Below the pieces are notes generated by a model that saw only the letters and a list, made by a program, of their open reading frames with translations, was not told where the DNA came from and searched no databases. Both the position numbers and the translations under genes were made by a program. A DNA stretch of 64,000 nt from Nocardia coubleae NBRC 108252 (GTDB lineage Bacteria > Actinomycetota > Actinomycetes > Mycobacteriales > Mycobacteriaceae), in contig NZ_BDBD01000010.1 in assembly GCF_001612805.1 (NCBI RefSeq), forward strand, positions 124,001-188,000. The letters are read 5' to 3'. Positions 1 through 8,286 of the stretch are shown here, piece after piece. Within the stretch, counting starts at the first letter, position 1. Each line of letters opens with the position of its first letter.

Positions 1-977
1 CCTGGCTGAAGAAGCGCGGTTTTGTCGACGGACTCGGCTGGCCGTCTCCCGTCGACGCGGCGAAGGTCGCGTTCCGGTGCGACGGCACGTTGCGTCGGAT
101 GCCGCCGATCACCATGCTCCGCGCACAAGCCCGAACTCGTCTGACAGCCCCGGTGGACATCGATTTCCACACCTGGGCGACCGAGCGTTGGGGCGAGCGG
201 ACCGCGACCCAGATGGCCAACGCGATCAGCGTGGTCACCTATGACGCGGAAACCGGTCGGCTCTCGGCCGCGTTCGTCTGGGACCTCTTCCAGCGTGTCC
301 TCGGGGCGAAGGTTCCGGCGGTGCGCTGGGTGCGCGGCGGGTGGCAACGCACGGTGGATCGTATGGTCACGCGGGCAACAGAACTCGGCGTCGCGATCGA
401 AACCGGTTCACGCCTGGACAGCGTGCCGACCGACGGCCCGGTGATCGTGGCGACCGACCTGGATTCGGCCCGCCGCCTGCTCGGCGACGAAATACCGCGC
501 GGCACATCCGGGTTCGCCGCTCTCCTCGACATCGCCGTCACCAAGGACCGCCGCGACCGCAGCCTGGTGTTCGACCTGGACGAAGGCGGCTTCCACGAGT
601 CCTACACCATGCAGGACGACTCCATCGCTCCCGCGGGCGAATCCCTCTACCAACTCCAGATGCCCGTCCGCCCGGGCGAATCCCGCGATGCCGCCCACCA
701 ACGCCTCGAAGCTTTCGCCGACGCCATCATCCCGGACTGGCGCTCCCGCAAGACCTTCCACCGTAAAGCCACCGCGAAGAACCGCACCGGCGCCCTGGAC
801 CTTCCGGGCACCACCTGGCGCGACCGTCCGGCCGTCGACCGGGGCAACGGGGTGTACCTGGCCGGTGACATGGTCGCCGCGCCCGGCATGCGCGGAGAGA
901 TTTCCATCAATAGCGCGTTGATCGCCGCCGAGTCGGCGGTGGCCGCCTTGCGCGCACGAACGGTCAGCGGGGCGTGA
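1..977 (+). CDS. FAD-dependent oxidoreductase, C-terminal part (cut by window edge)
   Basis: The reading frame is open from the first bases, so the N-terminal FAD-binding half lies outside the window and about 324 codons are visible. The C-terminal stretch GVYLAGDMVAAPGMRGE followed by a run of alanine-rich residues is the flavin-contacting segment typical of amine-oxidase or phytoene-desaturase-like flavoproteins, where an Asp in the AGD motif contacts FAD. The middle part carries the alternating substrate and FAD segments of this fold. The substrate cannot be told from sequence. The stop codon lies directly before the erm promoter elements, so the next gene has its own transcription start. 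Family confident, function unknown. Confidence 0.75.
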   Translation, partial: WLKKRGFVDGLGWPSPVDAAKVAFRCDGTLRRMPPITMLRAQARTRLTAPVDIDFHTWATERWGERTATQMANAISVVTYDAETGRLSAAFVWDLFQRVLGAKVPAVRWVRGGWQRTVDRMVTRATELGVAIETGSRLDSVPTDGPVIVATDLDSARRLLGDEIPRGTSGFAALLDIAVTKDRRDRSLVFDLDEGGFHESYTMQDDSIAPAGESLYQLQMPVRPGESRDAAHQRLEAFADAIIPDWRSRKTFHRKATAKNRTGALDLPGTTWRDRPAVDRGNGVYLAGDMVAAPGMRGEISINSALIAAESAVAALRARTVSGA

Positions 978-1013
978 AATTCGGTTGCGACCGAATGGAC
1001 CGAGTTCTAGCGT
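976..1013 (+). promoter_or_regulatory. WhiB7-like promoter for the erm transcript
   Basis: A -35 element TTGCGA (985-990) and a -10 element TAGCGT (1008-1013) are separated by exactly 17 bp. GAAAT at 976-980 sits four bases upstream of the -35. An AT-rich box just upstream of the -35 is the known hallmark of WhiB7-activated antibiotic-resistance promoters in mycobacteria and relatives. The predicted start site falls at about 1020-1021, on the first base of the leader ORF, so the leader would be leaderless. The elements are seen; WhiB7 control is inferred. Confidence 0.6.
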
Positions 1014-1020
1014 GATCCGC

Positions 1021-1074
1021 ATGTCGTGCTCCGTATTCATCCGCATCCGCCACGCCCGGGCTCTGGCCCGCTAG
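1021..1074 (+). CDS. Putative erm leader peptide (17 aa)
   Basis: The ORF reads MSCSVFIRIRHARALAR and begins with ATG at the predicted transcription start, seven bases after a -10 element. It contains R-I-R at residues 8-10, which fits the '+X+' motif (Arg/Lys-X-Arg/Lys) at which macrolide-bound ribosomes stall, as in known Erm leader peptides. It ends 88 bp before the methyltransferase start and two hairpins lie between them. No similarity search was possible; the call rests on position, motif and promoter geometry. Confidence 0.55.
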   Translation: MSCSVFIRIRHARALAR

Positions 1075-1147
1075 CGGACGCGGATCTCCTCTCTCGCGTC
1101 CACCGGCGCGCCCAGGGCCCATCGAGACTCTTCCGACTCGATGACCC
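1058..1147 (+). promoter_or_regulatory. Candidate translational attenuator upstream of erm
   Basis: Hairpin 1 pairs 1076-1082 with 1095-1101 (7 bp, perfect) just after the leader stop; its loop contains a pyrimidine-rich CTCCT. Hairpin 2 pairs 1120-1126 with 1137-1143 (7 bp) and its 3' side lies directly before the erm ribosome-binding site GAAGGGG (1148-1154). An alternative 9-bp helix (one G-U) joins leader codons 13-16 (1058-1066) with 1112-1120. A ribosome stalled around codons 8-10 would cover 1058-1066 and favour a different fold. Pairings are seen; the switching mechanism is inferred. Confidence 0.4.
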
Positions 1148-1162
1148 GAAGGGGCAACTGCC

Positions 1163-1984
1163 GTGGCGCAGGACCATTCACACAAGAACTATTCACACAC
1201 CCAGCGCAAGATCGCCGCGCGTGGGGGCCACCGTACGTCGCGCGACTCGAACAGAAGGACGCTGTCACAGAACTTCCTGGTGGATCCCCACGCGGTCGAA
1301 CTACTGATGACCGTCGCCGATCCAGCCGGTACCGTGCTCGAACCCGGTGCGGGCGAAGGCGTGCTCACCCGGGCACTCGCCCGGCGCGGGGCCGAGGTCA
1401 CCGCCTACGAAATCGATCCACTGCTCGCGGCCAAACTCTCGGCCCAGACCAGGGGCGAGCACGGAATCCAGGTGATCCGAGGTGATTTCACCAACGCCAA
1501 GGCGCCACGCACCGAGTTCGCGGTCGTCGGCAACATCCCGTTCTCGGCCACCGCACGGATCGTGGACTGGTGCCTGAGCGCACCGGCCCTCACCTCGGCG
1601 ACCCTGCTCACCCAACGCGAGTACGCCCGCAAACACACCGGCGACTACGGAAGATGGAGCCTGACAACCGCCCTGACCTGGCCGTGGTTCGACTGGCAAC
1701 TACGCGGCCACATCCACCGCACCAGCTTCCGCCCGATCCCGGCAGTCGACACCGCCATCCTGCGACTAGGCCGCCGCCCGACACCCTTTGTCCCCCACCG
1801 CGACTCCTACACCGAACTGGTACGCACCGCATACTCCGGAATCGGCGGCTCGGTCGGTACCGCGCTGCGAACCCGCTACCACGGAGTGGACACGGCCCTG
1901 CACAGCGCAGGCATCGCCCACGACACGGTGGTCGCCTATGTCCACCCGGAGCAGTGGGTGAACCTACACTCCGCGTTGGCTTGA
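1163..1984 (+). CDS. erm: Erm-family 23S rRNA (adenine-N6) methyltransferase
   Basis: The 273-aa protein would methylate adenine 2058 of 23S rRNA using S-adenosylmethionine and give macrolide-lincosamide-streptogramin B resistance. After a basic N-terminus comes SQNFLVDP (about residues 34-41), typical of Erm/KsgA enzymes. The SAM motif is EPGAGEG, the acidic motif YEIDP, and the catalytic motif IV is NIPF, the Erm/KsgA N-I/L-P-F/Y form. A TSFRPIPAVDTAIL segment matches the Erm C-terminal region. The GTG start is chosen because GAAGGGG ends eight bases upstream. It is a single-gene unit with its own promoter, leader and terminator. Similar intrinsic erm genes are known in mycobacteria and nocardiae; whether it is expressed cannot be seen. 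Confidence 0.9.
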   Translation: MAQDHSHKNYSHTQRKIAARGGHRTSRDSNRRTLSQNFLVDPHAVELLMTVADPAGTVLEPGAGEGVLTRALARRGAEVTAYEIDPLLAAKLSAQTRGEHGIQVIRGDFTNAKAPRTEFAVVGNIPFSATARIVDWCLSAPALTSATLLTQREYARKHTGDYGRWSLTTALTWPWFDWQLRGHIHRTSFRPIPAVDTAILRLGRRPTPFVPHRDSYTELVRTAYSGIGGSVGTALRTRYHGVDTALHSAGIAHDTVVAYVHPEQWVNLHSALA

Positions 1985-1990
1985 CCGATA

Positions 1991-2026
1991 TCCCGCAGGG
2001 CTGTCCACAGCGACGGCCCTGCGGGA
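1991..2026 (+). terminator. Hairpin terminator after erm
   Basis: An 11-bp perfect inverted repeat (1991-2001 with 2016-2026, 14-nt loop) begins seven bases after the erm stop. No long U-tract follows, which is common in GC-rich actinobacteria. The remaining 140 bp before the convergent cbs gene holds nothing I recognise. Confidence 0.7.
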
Positions 2027-2167
2027 CTTCATCGTCACTCTGATCCCACCGCCGTTTCGCTGCCTGCTCATCCCAGACGATGTAGCGCAGCACGACGCCG
2101 ACCGTGCTCGGCGTCAGCTCCTCAGCTCACCGCCGCTGTCCGGGCGGCCTTCGCGTTCGGTCTGATC

Positions 2168-3559
2168 TCAGATCGAGCCGGTGCTGAGGAAGCCGAGCAG
2201 GTCGTGGCGGGTGATGACGCCGACGGGCTTGCCGTCTTCGACGACCATCAGCGCGTCGGTGTCGGACAGGGCCTTGGTGGCGGTCGAGAGGGGTTCGCCC
2301 GAACCGATCAGGGGGAAGGACGGGCTCATGTGCTGGGCCACCGAGTCGGTGAGCTGGGCGCGGCCCTCGAAGACGGCCGAGAGCAGGTCGCGTTCGGTGA
2401 CGCTGCCCGCCACCTCGCCCGCCATCACCGGCGGTTCCGCGCCGACGACCGGCATCTGCGAGACACCGTATTCGCGCAGGATCTCGATGGCGTCGCGCAG
2501 GGTCTCCGACGGGTGGGTGTGCACCAGGTCGGGCAGCTCGCCCGACTTGCCGCGCAGCACGTCACCGACCAGCGGTTCCGGGCCCGACTCGAGCGGGGTG
2601 GTGAGGAAGCCGTAGGAGCTCATCCACTTGTCGTTGAAGATCTTCGACAGGTAGCCGCGGCCGCCGTCGGGCAGCAGCACGACGACGACGGCGTCGGGGT
2701 CGCGCCGGGCCACCTCGATCGCGGCGACCACGGCCATGCCGCAGGAGCCGCCGACGAGCAGGCCCTCTTCCCGGGCCAGGCGACGGGTCATCTCGAAGGA
2801 GTCGGCGTCGGAGACGGCGATGATCTCGTCGGGCACGGCCGGGTCGTAGGCGGTGGGCCAGAAGTCCTCACCGACGCCCTCGACGAGGTAGGGACGGCCG
2901 GTGCCGCCGGAGTACACCGAGCCCTCGGGGTCGGCGCCGATGATCTTCACCTTCCCGCCCGAGACCTCCTTGAGGTAGCGGCCGGTGCCGGTGATGGTGC
3001 CGCCGGTGCCGACACCCGCGACGAAGTGGGTGACCTTGCCTTCGGTGTCGGCCCAGATCTCGGGGCCGGTGGTCTCGTAATGGCTTTCCGGGCCGCCCGG
3101 GTTGGAGTACTGGTTGGGCTTCCAGGCGCCGTCGATCTCGCGGACCAGGCGATCGGAGACGTTGTAGTAGCTGTCGGGGTGCTCCGGCGGCACGGCGGTC
3201 GGGCAGACCACGACCTCGGCGCCGTAGGCACGCAGCACGTTGCGCTTGTCCTCGCTCACCTTGTCGGGGCAGACGAACACGCACTTGTACCCGCGCTGCT
3301 GGGCGACCAGGGCCAGGCCGACACCGGTGTTGCCCGAGGTGGGCTCGACGATCGTGCCGCCCGGCTTCAGCAGGCCCTCTTCCTCGGCGGCATCGATCAT
3401 CTTGACCGCGATGCGGTCCTTGGAGCTGCCGCCCGGGTTGAGGTATTCGATCTTCGCGGCGACCAGGCCCGCGTTCGGGCCGACCACCGAGTTCAGCCGA
3501 ACCAGTGGGGTGTTGCCGATGAGGTCGACGACATGATCCGCGATGCGCATGAGCTCCAT
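2168..3559 (-). CDS. cbs: Cystathionine beta-synthase
   Basis: PLP enzyme of reverse transsulfuration, condensing serine (or an activated serine) with homocysteine to cystathionine. The catalytic domain has the PLP lysine in NPGGSSKDRIAVKM near residue 45, the phosphate loop TSGNTG and a GTGGT motif. Two C-terminal CBS (Bateman) domains, from about residue 340, end in VITRHDLLGFL. No heme-binding N-terminal extension is present. The ATG at 3559 is preferred, with GAGG ten bases upstream; an ATG nine bases further in (MRIADHV) is possible and matches the start used for M. tuberculosis Rv1077. Its position beside an SGNH esterase and a thiolase mirrors Rv1074c-Rv1077. Confidence 0.9.
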   Translation of the reverse strand: MELMRIADHVVDLIGNTPLVRLNSVVGPNAGLVAAKIEYLNPGGSSKDRIAVKMIDAAEEEGLLKPGGTIVEPTSGNTGVGLALVAQQRGYKCVFVCPDKVSEDKRNVLRAYGAEVVVCPTAVPPEHPDSYYNVSDRLVREIDGAWKPNQYSNPGGPESHYETTGPEIWADTEGKVTHFVAGVGTGGTITGTGRYLKEVSGGKVKIIGADPEGSVYSGGTGRPYLVEGVGEDFWPTAYDPAVPDEIIAVSDADSFEMTRRLAREEGLLVGGSCGMAVVAAIEVARRDPDAVVVVLLPDGGRGYLSKIFNDKWMSSYGFLTTPLESGPEPLVGDVLRGKSGELPDLVHTHPSETLRDAIEILREYGVSQMPVVGAEPPVMAGEVAGSVTERDLLSAVFEGRAQLTDSVAQHMSPSFPLIGSGEPLSTATKALSDTDALMVVEDGKPVGVITRHDLLGFLSTGSI

Positions 3560-3623
3560 AGTTGCAGAACCTCGCGCGCAGGTCGCGACCTGGTCCGACA
3601 GTGTGTGCCAGCACACCGGTCCA

Positions 3624-5027
3624 TCACCCGGCGGCGCGACGCCCCGACAGGCCGACAGCGGTGACGACTGCCCCGGCGAGCACCAGCCCCACGCACCACC
3701 ACAAGGCGCCGCGATAGGCCGCGGTGACGGCATCGGCGTCGGCGTAGGCGTGCCCGGAAAGCCCGACCAGCAGCGGCAACGCGGCGACGGCGAGCAACCC
3801 CGCCGTGCGCGAGACCGCGTTGTTGATGCCGCTGGCGACCCCCGCCCGACCGGCCGGTGCGGCGGCGAGGACGGTGCCGGTCAGCGGGGCGACGAGCATC
3901 GAGAGGCCGAGGCCCATGGCGAGCATCCCGGGCAGGATGTCGGTCACGAAGCCGGGGTCGCGCGGCGCGCCCGCCAGCAGCGCCAGCCCGCCGGCCAGGA
4001 CCAACGCGCCGATCACCATCGGCCTGCGTGGCCCGAATCGGGTGGCGACCGCGCCGAAACGCGCCGCGAGCAGGAACATCAGCACACTGATCGGCACGCT
4101 CGCCGCCCCGGCCGCCAACGGCGACCAGCCGGCGCCGATCTGTAGGAACAGGGCGATGAACACCATCGACCCGGACAGCGCGGCGTAGACGAGCAGCGTC
4201 ACCACGTTGATGAGGGTGAAGACCCGGTCGGCGAACATCTCGGGCGGCACCATCGGATACCGCGCCCGCCGTTCGACGACGACGAACGCCACGGCGGCAA
4301 CCACACCCGTCGCCGCGGCGCCGACCGTCGCGGGTGTGGCGCCGGTGTCGGGCCATTCGGTGAGCGCCCAGGTGACCGCGGCCAGCGCCACCGGCGCGAG
4401 CACGATGCCGGGCAGGTCGAAGTGCTTGCCGTCGGCGCGTTCGTCGCGTGACTCGGGCGCGCCGCGCAACAACAGCAGGGTGAGCACGGCCAGCGGCAGA
4501 TTGATCGCGAACGCCCACCGCCACGACAGCCCGACCAGCCAGCCACCGAGCACCGGGCCACCTGCGGTGGCGACGCCGAGCATGCCGGTCCAGGCGCCGA
4601 TGGCCCGCATCCGGTCGTGATGAACGAAGGACGACTCGACCAGCGCCAGACTGCCGGGGGTCAGCAAGGCGGCGGCGACGCCCTGCAACAGCCGTGCCGC
4701 GATCAAGGTTTCGATCGTCGGCGCGAGCGCGCACAGCGCGGAGGTGACAGCGAACGCGGCGACGCCCCAGGCGAACATCCGTTTGCGGCCGAACCGGTCG
4801 CCGAGCGCGCCACCGACGAGGATCAGCGAGGCGAGTGCGAGGGTGTAGCCGTTGATCACCCATTGCAGGGCGGCCAGGTCGGCGTGCAGTTCGGAGCCGA
4901 TCCGGGGAAGCGCGACGTTGACGATGGTGCCGTCGAGAAACCCCATCCCCGAGCCGAGCACGGTGGCGGCGAGCAGCCGTCGCCCGGCCGGTTCGCCGAG
5001 TCGCAACAGCTCGGGCGCCTTACCCAC
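3624..5027 (-). CDS. MFS transporter, DHA2 (14-helix drug exporter) type
   Basis: About 467 aa, with many hydrophobic segments, starting with GSGMGFLDGTIVNVALPRIG, the helix-1 D-x-x-x-x-N signature of EmrB/QacA-type exporters. The loop 2-3 motif is GGALGDRFGRKR. It presumably exports drugs or lipids by proton antiport. The start is set at GTG 5027 because a TANNNT (TATGGT, 5039-5034) lies six bases upstream, giving a leaderless transcript. A longer frame would run back over the divergent esterase gene and is unlikely. It lies 64 bp upstream of cbs on the same strand. The substrate is unknown. Confidence 0.85.
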   Translation of the reverse strand: MGKAPELLRLGEPAGRRLLAATVLGSGMGFLDGTIVNVALPRIGSELHADLAALQWVINGYTLALASLILVGGALGDRFGRKRMFAWGVAAFAVTSALCALAPTIETLIAARLLQGVAAALLTPGSLALVESSFVHHDRMRAIGAWTGMLGVATAGGPVLGGWLVGLSWRWAFAINLPLAVLTLLLLRGAPESRDERADGKHFDLPGIVLAPVALAAVTWALTEWPDTGATPATVGAAATGVVAAVAFVVVERRARYPMVPPEMFADRVFTLINVVTLLVYAALSGSMVFIALFLQIGAGWSPLAAGAASVPISVLMFLLAARFGAVATRFGPRRPMVIGALVLAGGLALLAGAPRDPGFVTDILPGMLAMGLGLSMLVAPLTGTVLAAAPAGRAGVASGINNAVSRTAGLLAVAALPLLVGLSGHAYADADAVTAAYRGALWWCVGLVLAGAVVTAVGLSGRRAAG

Positions 5028-5033
5028 TCCCGC

Positions 5034-5053
5034 ACCATAGTCCGCCGTAGAAT
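5034..5053. promoter_or_regulatory. Divergent leaderless -10 elements
   Basis: On the minus strand TATGGT (5039-5034) precedes the MFS GTG start by six bases. On the plus strand TAGAAT (5048-5053) precedes the esterase GTG start at 5062 by eight bases. The whole intergenic space is 34 bp, so the two promoters must overlap back to back. No clear -35 hexamers are visible. Confidence 0.45.
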
Positions 5054-5061
5054 TTTCGGAT

Positions 5062-5943
5062 GTGAGCGCACCTCGAATCAGCTGGCGCACGGCCGCGGTC
5101 ACCGGCGCCACGACCGTCCTCGCCGGGTCGGGCGCGGGCACCGTCTCCTGGGCCACCTACCGGTTGCTGATGACCCAGGCAGGCGCCGCACGCGCGGTGA
5201 TCGGCCGCGACACCTCCAAGCCGCCCGAGGCCGACGGCGTGTACGCCCCCGGTGCGAACCTGCCCGAGCCGTGGCGCAAGAATGTCCCGTTCGACCTGCA
5301 CCTGATGATCTTCGGCGACTCCACCGCCGCCGGTCTCGGCTGCCTCGGCGCCGCCGACGTGCCGGGTGTGCGCCTGGCCCGTGGCCTGGCCGAGGCCACC
5401 GGCATGCGGATCCGGTTGAGTACCAAGGCGATCTCCGGCGCCACCTCCAAGGGCCTGGCCGGGCAGGTCGACGCGATGTTCATCGCGGGCCCGCCGCCGG
5501 ACGCGGCGGTGATCCTGGTCGGCGCCAACGACATCACCAAGAAGCATTCGATCCGTGCCTCGGCCCGCAGGCTCGCGCAGGCGGTATCGCGGTTGCGCGA
5601 GGCCGACGCGCTGGTCGTCGTCGGCACGTGTCCCAACCTCGGCACCGTCACCGCCATCCCGCAACCGTTGCGCACGGTGGTGGCGAATTGGAGTGTGCGG
5701 CTCGGCAAGGCGCAGACGGTGGCGACCACGCTGGCCGGGGGAATCGCGGTGCCGATGGGCTCGCCGCTGGTGGCCTCGGAGTTCCGGGCGGCTCCCGAGA
5801 TCCTCTTCGCGACCGACGGCTTCCATCCTTCGGCAGCCGGTTACGAACTCGCGGCCGCCCAGTTGTTGCCGGTGCTCGTCTCCGCGGTGCGTGGCCGCCC
5901 TGGTCTTCCTGTCGCGCAGAGCGAGACGTACATTCACGAATGA
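5062..5943 (+). CDS. SGNH/GDSL-type esterase or lipase, exported
   Basis: 293 aa. A basic N-terminus and a hydrophobic stretch (residues about 11-35) suggest a signal or anchor. Block I is IFGDSTAAG (nucleophile Ser), block III is VGANDI (oxyanion Asn) and block V is DGFHPS (catalytic Asp and His), so all four SGNH residues are present. It probably hydrolyses an acyl ester at the cell surface. The M. tuberculosis neighbour of fadA3 and cbs, Rv1075c, is the likely counterpart. It is transcribed divergently from the MFS exporter and is followed after 49 bp by the thiolase, so the two may be co-transcribed. Confidence 0.85.
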   Translation: MSAPRISWRTAAVTGATTVLAGSGAGTVSWATYRLLMTQAGAARAVIGRDTSKPPEADGVYAPGANLPEPWRKNVPFDLHLMIFGDSTAAGLGCLGAADVPGVRLARGLAEATGMRIRLSTKAISGATSKGLAGQVDAMFIAGPPPDAAVILVGANDITKKHSIRASARRLAQAVSRLREADALVVVGTCPNLGTVTAIPQPLRTVVANWSVRLGKAQTVATTLAGGIAVPMGSPLVASEFRAAPEILFATDGFHPSAAGYELAAAQLLPVLVSAVRGRPGLPVAQSETYIHE

Positions 5944-5992
5944 GCGGTATGTACAACAGCCGTTCGCGCCAGCCTTCCGAAAAGGAGTCCTC

Positions 5993-7213
5993 ATGCCCGA
6001 GGCCGTCATCGTTTCCATCGCCCGCTCCCCGATCGGCCGTGCCGTCAAGGGTTCCCTGGCCGGGATGCGCCCGGACGACCTGACCGCGCAGATGGTCCAG
6101 GCCGCGCTGGCCAAGGTCCCTGCCCTCGACCCCACCCAGGTCGACGACATCATCCTCGGCACCGGCTCCCCCGCCGGTGAGGGTGGCTTCAACCAGGGGC
6201 GCATCGTCGCGGTGAAGCTCGGCCTCGACGTGGTCCCCGGCACCACCGTGCACCGCTACTGCGCCTCGTCGCTGCAGACCACCCGGATGGCCTTCCACGC
6301 GATCAAGGCCGGCGAGGGCGATGTGTTCATCTCCGCCGGTGTGGAGACCGTTTCCCGCTACGCCAAGGGTTCGGCCGACAGTTCGCCCGACACCAAGAAC
6401 CCGGAGTTCGCCGAGGCCGAGGCCCGCACCGCCAAGACCGCCGAGGGCGGCGCGGGCGCGTGGCACGACCCGCGCGAGGACGGCCTGCTGCCCGACGCCT
6501 ACATCGCGATGGGTCAGACCGCCGAGAACGTCGCCTCGCTCACCGGCATCAGCCGCGAGGACCAGGACCACTGGGGCGTGCGCTCGCAGAACCGGGCCGA
6601 GGAAGCCATCAAGAACGGCTTCTTCGAGCGGGAGATCACCCCGGTGACCCTGCCCGACGGCACCGTCGTCAGCAAGGACGACGGCCCGCGCGCCGGCGTC
6701 ACCTACGAGGCCGTCAGCCAGCTCAAGCCGGTGTTCCGCCCCGACGGCACCGTCACCGCGGGCAACTGCTGTCCGCTCAACGACGGCGCCGCGGCGCTGG
6801 TGATCATGAGCGACACCAAGGCCAAGGAACTCGGTCTCACCCCGCTGGCGCGCATCGTGTCCACCGGTGTCTCGGGCCTGTCCCCGGAGATCATGGGCCT
6901 CGGCCCGATCGAGGCCGTCAAGAAGGCGCTCGCCCTGGCGGGCAAGTCGGTCGCCGACATCGACCTGTTCGAGATCAACGAGGCCTTCGCCGTGCAGGTG
7001 CTCGGCTCGGCGCGTGAGCTGAAGATCGACGAGGACAAGCTCAACGTCTCCGGCGGCGCCATCGCCCTCGGCCACCCGTTCGGCATGACCGGTGCCCGCA
7101 TCACCGCCACCCTGCTGAACAACCTGCAGACCTACGACAAGCAGTTCGGCGTGGAAACGATGTGCGTCGGCGGCGGCCAGGGCATGGCCATGGTCATCGA
7201 ACGCCTCAGCTGA
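5993..7213 (+). CDS. Acetyl-CoA C-acyltransferase (thiolase), FadA3-like
   Basis: 406 aa with the full thiolase pattern: the acylated cysteine in HRYCASSLQ (about residue 90), NEAFAVQ, GGAIALGHP (catalytic His) and the second cysteine in CVGGGQGMA near the C-terminus. It performs thiolytic cleavage of 3-ketoacyl-CoA in beta-oxidation, or the reverse condensation. The ATG at 5993 has AAAGGAG five bases upstream; the frame is open further upstream but lacks a reason to start there. The order esterase-thiolase next to cbs matches M. tuberculosis Rv1074c-Rv1077. A strong terminator follows. Confidence 0.92.
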   Translation: MPEAVIVSIARSPIGRAVKGSLAGMRPDDLTAQMVQAALAKVPALDPTQVDDIILGTGSPAGEGGFNQGRIVAVKLGLDVVPGTTVHRYCASSLQTTRMAFHAIKAGEGDVFISAGVETVSRYAKGSADSSPDTKNPEFAEAEARTAKTAEGGAGAWHDPREDGLLPDAYIAMGQTAENVASLTGISREDQDHWGVRSQNRAEEAIKNGFFEREITPVTLPDGTVVSKDDGPRAGVTYEAVSQLKPVFRPDGTVTAGNCCPLNDGAAALVIMSDTKAKELGLTPLARIVSTGVSGLSPEIMGLGPIEAVKKALALAGKSVADIDLFEINEAFAVQVLGSARELKIDEDKLNVSGGAIALGHPFGMTGARITATLLNNLQTYDKQFGVETMCVGGGQGMAMVIERLS

Positions 7214-7231
7214 GAAGCGTCTGGATAGCAG

Positions 7232-7264
7232 AGCGGCTCCCCACCGGATCGGTGGGGAGCCGCT
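7232..7264 (+). terminator. Rho-independent terminator after thiolase
   Basis: A 14-bp perfect stem (7232-7245 with 7251-7264) with a five-base loop ends in TTTT. This is the clearest intrinsic terminator in the window. It lies between the thiolase stop and the stop of the convergent Bax-inhibitor gene. Confidence 0.92.
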
Positions 7265-7283
7265 TTTGGGTCTATCGCTTGTC

Positions 7284-8138
7284 TCAGTCCCGCTGGAAGT
7301 AGCTCAGCAGGCGGAGGATCTCGACGTAGAGCCAGACCAGGGTGACGGTCAGGCCGAGGGCGACGCCCCAGGCTGCCTTCTCGGGGGCCTGGGCGCGGAT
7401 CAGCTGGTCGGCGGAGTCGAAGTCCAGCAGGAAGCTGAACGCGGCGATGGCGATGCAGACCAGGCTGAACACGATGGCCAGCGGGCCGCCGTCGCGCAGG
7501 CCGAAGCCGCCGTCGGTGAAGAAGCTGGCGATCAGGTTGCCGAGCATCAGGACCAGCACACCGACCATGGCGCCGAGCAGCATGCGGGTGAATCGCGGGG
7601 TGACCCGGATCGCGCCGGTCTTGTAGACCACGAGCATGCCGAAGAACACGCCGAACGTGCCGAGCACCGCCTGACCGATCAGGGCGCTACCGCCCACACC
7701 GCCGAAGGTGACGTCGGTGAACATCAGCGACAGCGCGCCGAGGAACAGACCCTCGAACGCCGCGTACGACAGTACGAGCGCGGGGTTGTCCATCTTGTTG
7801 CCGAAGCTGGCGATCATGACCAGCACGAAGCCGATCAGGCCGCCGCCGATGACGAACAGCGGCGCCAGCGACGGGTTCGCCGACGACAGCGCGAAGGAGA
7901 CGATCGCCGAGACGGTGAGCACCGCGAGGGTGATGCCGGTCTTGGTGACCACGTCGTCGATGGTCATGGCACGGGTGGCGGGCGCCTGCTGGTACTGCTG
8001 CCCGTACTGCTGACCGTATTCGCCGTACTGGTTGCCCAGCTGGCCTGCGCCGGTCACGCCCGAACCGAAGTTCGCGTAACCGCCGACTCCCTCTTGGCGA
8101 GGTAAGTTCTTGAACACCGGATTCGATGAGGTACGCAC
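7284..8138 (-). CDS. Bax inhibitor-1/YccA-family membrane protein
   Basis: 284 aa. The first 60 residues are soluble and rich in Gln, Tyr and Gly (QYGEYGQQYGQQYQQ). They are followed by seven hydrophobic segments, as in the BI-1-like family (PF12811) widespread in Actinobacteria. The start NPVFKNLPRQ resembles mycobacterial members. GTG 8138 is chosen because AGGAAAGG lies six to thirteen bases upstream; a longer frame has no such site. The role is unknown; eukaryotic relatives affect calcium leak and stress tolerance. It stands alone between a terminator and a divergent-looking 150-bp gap. Confidence 0.85.
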   Translation of the reverse strand: MRTSSNPVFKNLPRQEGVGGYANFGSGVTGAGQLGNQYGEYGQQYGQQYQQAPATRAMTIDDVVTKTGITLAVLTVSAIVSFALSSANPSLAPLFVIGGGLIGFVLVMIASFGNKMDNPALVLSYAAFEGLFLGALSLMFTDVTFGGVGGSALIGQAVLGTFGVFFGMLVVYKTGAIRVTPRFTRMLLGAMVGVLVLMLGNLIASFFTDGGFGLRDGGPLAIVFSLVCIAIAAFSFLLDFDSADQLIRAQAPEKAAWGVALGLTVTLVWLYVEILRLLSYFQRD

Positions 8139-8286
8139 CGTGCGCCTTTCCTGGAGTGATGAAACGTCGTACAGCTCCAACTGCCCTGTTCAACGTGTCG
8201 CGAACGAACAAAGTTCCCGGCGGCGCGATCATTGATCGCATCACCGTCCGTTCGGACAAATCGGACTCTACCCCGTCGGAGCGCCC

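Noticed and set aside
2204..3664. A 486-codon plus-strand frame opposite cbs
   Set aside because: Same cause: antisense frame of a GC-rich gene with no recognisable protein motifs or ribosome-binding site.
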